Shown piece by piece: positions 58,691-64,000 of a stretch of DNA of 64,000 nt; position 1 is the stretch's first letter, and each line of letters opens with the position of its first letter. Source of the DNA: Acetilactobacillus jinshanensis_A (GTDB taxonomy: Bacteria; Bacillota; Bacilli; Lactobacillales; Lactobacillaceae); contig CP171343.1 of assembly GCA_043289735.1 (NCBI GenBank), positions 992,001 through 1,056,000 on the forward strand, written 5' to 3'. Both the position numbers and the translations under genes were made by a program. The notes beneath the pieces are model-generated. The model searched no databases. It was not told where the DNA came from and was given only the letters and a program-made list of their open reading frames with translations.

Positions 58691-58705
58691 CTTAAGGCCT
58701 TCTAT

Positions 58706-59157
58706 TTAACCGCGACGACCTCCGCGGCCACCACGTTTACCTTCGGTATTCTTACGAATTACTGATAAACGACTTTGGCTCTGTTTTAGGAATCTAGACA
58801 TTAAATTATTAAAGCTGCGTTTCCGGTGATAATTATTATGGCCATGATAACGACCGTGGCCGTAGCATGATGATAATGATTATGTTCACGACGCTTCTTA
58901 AAGTATTCCTTTCGTTCGCTTTCGGGTAAGGCTCGCTTCATGGATAAACTAATCTTGCCATCGTTACCGATCTTTAAAACTTTAACGGTAACGGTATCAC
59001 CCATCTTTAAAACGTCATGAATATCTTTAATAAATTTATCAGAAATTTCACTGATGTGAACTAGTCCGGTTTTACCGTTACTTAACGTTACAAACGCGCC
59101 AAAACTAGTAATCCCAGTTACTTTGCCGGAAACCTTTGCTCCAACTTTAATTGCCAT
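58706..59157 (-). CDS. yugI: S1-domain RNA-binding protein YugI (general stress protein 13), tail frameshifted
   Basis: Small S1-domain protein associated with ribosomes. The domain is clear: GAKVSGKVTGITSFGAFVTL, KTGLVHISEISDKF and GKISLSMKRALPES. The open frame ends at 58801 in a low-quality tail. Adding one base near 58865 (GC to GGC on the minus strand) gives HHGYGHGRYHGHNNYHRK, RFLKQSQSRLSVIRKNTEG and the family end KRGGRGGRRG at 58706. A histidine/glycine-rich linker precedes that end. Between divIC and tilS as usual. Confidence 0.88.
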
Positions 59158-59245
59158 AAAAAATAAGATCCTCCTAAAAAGATAAGGTGCTTTAATTATA
59201 TCACAAAACCGCTATGATTAAGCACGATTCCAAACGGTCAATTAT

Positions 59246-59617
59246 TTAATTATGTGTTACGTCCCGTGCGACATCGCCCGGCAAACTATAAACCGTCTCA
59301 CCGGGCTTAGTATAATCATATCGTTGCCGAATCAACTGTTCAAGATAACTTCGATTATGCAGCTGCTTAACGTTCATCTTTAATTTTCGATGTTGCGTTT
59401 TTTCACGTGATAATTCGACTCGATCACTAGTAACTTGCTGACGTAATTGAACTTTTTGCTTATTAGCATGAAATAGCTGAAGCCCTAAGACCAAAATAAC
59501 AATGGCCACCAGAGCAGTAATAATAATTTCTCGTAACAAATATCGCCGCCGTAGAATTCGGCGGACTTGATTAACGTGCTGCTGATCACGTTGAAAGGCT
59601 TGCCAATCTCTCACCAT
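59246..59617 (-). CDS. divIC: Septum formation initiator DivIC (FtsB/FtsL-like)
   Basis: Bitopic division protein. The 123-residue sequence has a basic cytosolic N-terminus, one membrane helix (IIITALVAIVILVLGLQLFH, ~33-52), an extracellular coiled coil (~55-95) and the DivIC motif YLEQLIRQRYDYTKPGE with YSLPGD. Position between rqcP and yugI is conserved. Confidence 0.92.
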   Translation of the reverse strand: MVRDWQAFQRDQQHVNQVRRILRRRYLLREIIITALVAIVILVLGLQLFHANKQKVQLRQQVTSDRVELSREKTQHRKLKMNVKQLHNRSYLEQLIRQRYDYTKPGETVYSLPGDVARDVTHN

Positions 59618-59651
59618 TTCACACCTCCATAAACAATAATAAGTCTAATTA

Positions 59652-59957
59652 CTAAACTTCATTGCGGCGCAAAGCCTGAGCTTCTTTTTTATAATTCCGA
59701 TTATATTTAGTACTTAAAACCGTATACATTCTGCTAGCGTCAGCTTTCTTAGTGGTCTTTAAAATTTGATCGACCCGAATCGTCAGGGTCTTATTGCCAA
59801 ACTTAATAACGACTTTATCATCGGGCTGCACCTTGGTCGACGATTTGGCGACTCGGCCTTGAACGGTAATCCGGCCTTGGTTAGCAATTTTTTTAGCAAC
59901 CGGGCGGCGTTTAATAATTCGAGAAACCTTTAAAAATTTATCTAATCGCATCATCAT
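59652..59957 (-). CDS. rqcP: S4-domain RNA-binding protein RqcP (YabO)
   Basis: Assists ribosome quality control during C-terminal alanine tailing. The 101-residue protein consists of an S4 domain: MRLDKFLKVSRIIKRRPVAK, NQGRITVQGRVAKSSTKVQP. It starts within the mfd stop (ATGATG overlap). Conserved mfd-rqcP-divIC order. Confidence 0.93.
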   Translation of the reverse strand: MMMRLDKFLKVSRIIKRRPVAKKIANQGRITVQGRVAKSSTKVQPDDKVVIKFGNKTLTIRVDQILKTTKKADASRMYTVLSTKYNRNYKKEAQALRRNEV

Positions 59958-62900
59958 AACAATTCGGCCCGGCGTTTACCCAAGGAACGAATTAAATTAT
60001 AAATATCGTTCAGCCAGGTCTCCTTTTTAATCATGAACGGTTGAATAGTTAACTTCATGGTCATTCGACCGTGCTCTTCGTCAATAGAAGCTTTAAACTG
60101 CGTCTCAGCGATCGCTCTTAAGAAATCGGCCGACGAGTATAACTTAGTCCCTGCCGTTGACATAATCACAGTAATTTGATCCTTCATTCGGTGTATATTA
60201 TCAACCAAGGCGTGATCAGCCGCCATCTTAATTCGGCTAATGGCTAATAATCTGCGAACCGGTACCGGATACTTACCAAAACGATCAACTAAATCGTGCT
60301 TAATCCGGTTGAACTGAGCGTCGGTCGACATTTCACGTAATCGCTTATACATCTCAATCTTCTGCTGAGAATCACCAATGTATTCAGTCGGCAAATATGC
60401 TTCAATGTTCAGAATAACGGTAGCGTTAACCTTATCGTTTGGATTACGGCCCTGTTTCTTAGCGACCGCATCGCTCAGCATCTGGGTATACATGTCGTAA
60501 CCAACGGAATTAATGAAGCCGTGCTGTTGTTTACCCAATAAGTTACCGGCACCTCGAAGCGACAAGTCACGCATGGCGATCTTAAAGCCGGAGCCCAATT
60601 CGGTGAAGTCACGAATGGCTTCCAGACGATTTTCACTGACCTGGGTCAATACCTTATTCGGTTTATACATCAAATAGGCATAAGCGACCCGATCACTGCG
60701 GCCGACTCGACCACGAATCTGATAAAGCTGAGACAAGCCCATGTGATCGGCATTTTCAACGAACAACGTATTGGCGTTCGGAATATCGACCCCGTTACCG
60801 ATAATGGTGGTGGTGACCAGAACGTCAAATTTCTTATGAACGAACTTAAACAGCGTGTCTTCCATCACGTTTTCGTCCATCTGGCCATCGATATACGCAA
60901 TCCGAGCTTTCGGTACTAATTTATGTAGCTTTTGAACGGTCCGTTCAATATCACTGACTCGATTATGCAGGAAGAAGACCTGTCCGCCACGTTCCAGTTC
61001 ACGGTTGATTCCGTCCTGAATGGCACCGGCGTTTTCTTCCATTACGTAAGTCTGAATCGGGTAACGATTGGTCGGCGGCGTTTCGATAATCGATAGATCA
61101 CGAAGGCCGATCATCGACATGTTCAAAGTTCGCGGAATCGGCGTGGCGGTCAATGTAAGAACGTCGATCGAAGACTTCATTTTTTTAATCTTGTTCTTAT
61201 GCTTAACACCGAACCGCTGTTCTTCATCGATGATCAACAAGCCTAAATCCTTAAAACGAACGTCTTTCGAAAGTAAACGGTGCGTTCCGACGACGATATC
61301 AACCTTGCCGTCTTTCAAGCCTTTAATGGTTTGCCGAATCTGTTTCGGCGTTCTAAAGCGTGATAAGACCCCGATCTTAACACCAAAGCCGTGAAAGCGC
61401 CGCTTCATCGTTTCGTAATGCTGATGAGCCAAGACCGTCGTCGGCACTAATAAAGCGACCTGTTTATCAGCTTCCATCGCTTTAAAGGCTGCCCGTAGAG
61501 CAACTTCGGTCTTACCATAGCCAACGTCACCGACTAATAAACGATCCATCGGGTGCGGCTTTTCCATATCCGCTTTAATTTCATGGGTACTGCGGGCCTG
61601 ATCGGGCGTTAATTGATATTCAAAATTAGCTTCGAACTGACGCTGGCGAGCGTCGTCCGGCGGAAAAGCGTAGCCTTTTTCGTGCGAACGCTTAGCATAA
61701 AGCGTGATCAAGCTGCCGGCGATGTCTTCAACCCGGCTGGCGACCCGACGCTTGGTTCTCGCCCAGGATTTTCCGCCTAATTTATTGATCCGGGGGTGAC
61801 GGTCTTCGGCCGAAACGTACTTTTGAATCAAATTCAGCTGGGTGACCGGAACGAACAACTTAGCGTTATTACGGTAAGCAATGCTTAGATAATCACGGTG
61901 CTTGCCGTCGACTTTAATGGTCTTCATCCCTAAATACTTACCGATCCCGTGGTTAACGTGGACCACGTAGTCACCCGGCTTTAAATCGGTATAGCTCTTA
62001 ATCCGCTGAGCGTTCGCAAAAGTTTGACGACGACGATGGCGATGATGAACTTTATTAAACAGTTCAGCTTCGGTTACCACGACTAGATCAGCGTCTTTAA
62101 AGATAAAGCCGTTGGTCAAACGTTCCGAAATAATCTGAAATCTTTTCGGCATGATGTGATCCCAATTCGTCGGAATTACTTTTATTTTAAGCCGTCTAGG
62201 TCATTGGTAACCTGCTGCATTCGCTTCTTATTGCCGACCATGATAACGACGGTTTGATGAGCTTTCGTCCAGACTTTAGCTTCCGTCTTCAATAACGGAA
62301 TCTGGCCCCAGAAATGCTGCATGGATCGGGCTTGAATGTCCTGGATCTGATTGATCTTCAAGCCGCCCAGGCTCTTTTTGAATAACGCAAAGAACAGCTG
62401 CGGATAGTTACCCCGCTGGCTTTCCTTCAGAAAATCCAAACTGAATTTAGTTCCGGACATAATCTGGGCCGCTTCTAATTTACCTTCGGTCCAGTGCCGT
62501 TCGTCTTTTACGATCTGCTTATTGGACTGAATCAAACGGCTGTAATCATTAAAAATCACAACGGTATTCTTCGGCAGATAATCCATAATCGAATACGATT
62601 GATCATAAAGATCGTTTGCGTACAGCAGCCAATGGCTGTCGGTGGCCCCCTTCTGTAACTCTTGAATGAAGGGCCGGATGTTAGCGGTCAAAGTCCGCTT
62701 TAATTTGTTGCTCTTGATCGTTTTATAGCCATGATGTAGTCGCGCGTTAATCTTTTTAGCAGCGGACTGCCGCTGATCATCAGTTAAGACAAAATCCGTC
62801 GCGGGAAGAATCTTGCAGCTATCAATCTTATTAATACTGGTCTGGTCCGACACGTTAAAGATCCGCAGCGAATCCACTTCGGTATCGAAGAAGTCGATTC

Positions 62901-63495
62901 GAACCGGATAATCGGCGTTTAACGGATAAACGTCCACGATGGATCCCCGGATCGAGAATTCACCCGGGCCGGAAACCAAATTCTTATTAGAATAGCCCAT
63001 CTGGTGAAGCATTAACCGCAGATGCTCCAATTTAAAATGATCACCCGGTTTAACGTTGATCTGCGCATCGTTAAATTCTTTCGGCGCCGGTAGCATCCGA
63101 CGAATCCCAGAAACCGAAGTCACCACGATAACGGGTTTACCGGTTTGTAAAGCGTGCAAAGCCCGAACCCGCTGAGCCCGATAATGCGGAGAACTGGTGG
63201 CGACTTCAGCGGCGATCAGTTCTTCGACCGGAAATTCATACAGTTCATCCTGGGGAATAACGTTGGATAAATCATCCGCGATCTGATGCATATGATGTAA
63301 ATTATCGGTCACCAGTAGAATCGGCTGCTGACGATCTTCAAACAGAGCGTCCATAAACAGCGTCTGCGCCGATCCGGACATCCCCGTAATCAATTGACGA
63401 GTCGACGGCTTTAGCTGTTTAACGATCGCTTGATACTGCGGTAACCGCGTTAAATACTGTGTGAGCTCCAAAGTATTCTTCCTTTCGCTACACAA
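59954..63495 (-). CDS. mfd: Transcription-repair coupling factor Mfd, frameshifted
   Basis: Removes stalled RNA polymerase and recruits UvrA. The N-terminal frame (63495-62182) has the UvrB-like block TSPHYRAQRVRALHALQTGK and RGSIVDVYPLNADYPVRIDF. The second frame (62152-59954) has the RNAP-binding domain (GDYVVHVNHGIGKYLGMKT), RecG-like motor GDVGYGKTEVALRAAFK, IDEEQRFGVKH and LTATPIPRTLNMSM, and the C-terminal TRCF domain. Adding one A to the TTTT (plus strand) run at 62185-62188 joins them as LDGLKIKVIPTNWDHIMPKR, giving ~1180 residues, the normal length. Confidence 0.92.
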
Positions 63496-63499
63496 CTAA

Positions 63500-64000
63500 T
63501 TAATTATACTTGTTCATTAATCGTCTAACCTTCGTTCCGGCGACCCAGTCGTTCAAGGCGTCAACGGCTTGTCCCTTTGCCTTTTCAAATTTGGGCTTCT
63601 GCTGAGCGGTGAACGGGCTCAATACGTAATCATCAACGGCCATGTGCTTAGGGTGAGCCGTACCCACGCGAATTCGGTTGAACCGGTTGGTCCCGATACA
63701 GTGAATAATACTTTTAATTCCGTTATGGCCGCCGGCGGATCCGTGATCACGAATCCGAATCTTACCGACCGGCAAATCCATATCGTCATAGGCTACGATC
63801 ATATCTTTAATACTAAGTTTAAAGAAATGCATTAGCGGCTGAACGGCACCTCCGGATAAATTCATATCAGTAGTCGGTTCTGCACAGATAACTTTTTCAC
63901 CGTTAACCATACCCGAACCAAAGCGGGCGTTCATTTTAACTTTACTTAAAATAATGTGATGCTGGTCAGCGAAGGAATTAACGACCATAAAGCCCGTATT
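63500..64000 (-). CDS. pth: Peptidyl-tRNA hydrolase (N-terminus outside window)
   Basis: Recycles peptidyl-tRNA. The window-edge codons read NTGFMVVNSFADQHH, matching the conserved HNTGF region, so the gene begins beyond 64000. Catalytic Asp segment MIVAYDDMDLPVGKIRIR and GSAGGHNGIKSI, RIRVGTAHP are present. mfd follows almost directly, the typical pth-mfd pair. Confidence 0.95.
   Translation of the reverse strand, partial: NTGFMVVNSFADQHHIILSKVKMNARFGSGMVNGEKVICAEPTTDMNLSGGAVQPLMHFFKLSIKDMIVAYDDMDLPVGKIRIRDHGSAGGHNGIKSIIHCIGTNRFNRIRVGTAHPKHMAVDDYVLSPFTAQQKPKFEKAKGQAVDALNDWVAGTKVRRLMNKYN

Overview
This window comes from a low-GC Gram-positive bacterium, almost certainly a member of Lactobacillaceae (Lactobacillales). 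The evidence is the gene set and gene order: lgt/hprK, secA-prfB, tsaB/tsaD/ydiF/rex/groESL, the dnaX-ebfC-recR-tmk-yaaQ-holB-yabA-rsmI block, the pth-mfd-rqcP-divIC-yugI-tilS-hpt-ftsH-hslO-dusB-lysS-rrn block, plus PepC, a FatA-like acyl-ACP thioesterase and MprF. The content is mostly housekeeping, and most genes and the rRNA operon lie on the minus strand. No phage, transposon, CRISPR array or plasmid module was seen. I cannot name the species; a small, eroding lactobacillus genome fits best.

Layout. 1-8.6 kb: lgt (partial), hprK, a broken MinJ-like PDZ gene, prfB with its programmed frameshift, secA, relics of comFC and comFA, and tagO. 8.7-13.5 kb: groEL, groES with CIRCE, rex, and divergent ydiF (ABC-F) that lacks a normal start codon. 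13.5-23.3 kb: an ABC-transporter relic, tsaD, tsaB, a frameshifted thioesterase, rsmI, yabA, holB, yaaQ, tmk, recR, ebfC, dnaX, SRP RNA, tadA and an RsmC-like methyltransferase. 23.5-29.6 kb: class Ib ribonucleotide reductase nrdE-nrdF (plus strand, candidate NrdR boxes) and mprF. 29.7-40.4 kb: rplL, rplJ with L10 leader, rplA, rplK, nusG, secE, rpmG, a sigH relic, yacP, rlmB, mrnC, cysS, gltX, radA and dut. 40.5-45.8 kb: a small GNAT-like gene, rpiA, pepC, a broken lysine-rich secreted protein gene, gpmA, an LCP ligase, a CAP-domain fragment and tRNA-Thr. 45.9-51.3 kb: rrn operon (5S, 23S, tRNA-Ala, tRNA-Ile, 16S) with tandem promoters. 51.3-64 kb: lysS, dusB, hslO, ftsH, hpt, tilS, yugI, divIC, rqcP, mfd and pth (partial).

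Two themes stand out. First, competence genes are eroded: comFA, comFC and the sigH-like sigma factor are all relics. Second, many otherwise normal genes (ydiF, fat, holB, yaaQ, dnaX, radA, ftsH tail, yugI tail, mfd, the secreted protein) are interrupted, and in almost every case adding one base to a short run, usually A/T, restores the full family-length protein. Several are expected to be essential, so consensus errors are a serious possibility; but longer runs elsewhere (for example eight A in cysS) are in frame, so genuine decay cannot be excluded. I found no convincing new biological system. The most unusual leads are the mispaired tRNA-Ala, the lysine-rich secreted protein with a tandem-repeat promoter, the shortened TilS, and the ABC-F gene without a start codon.
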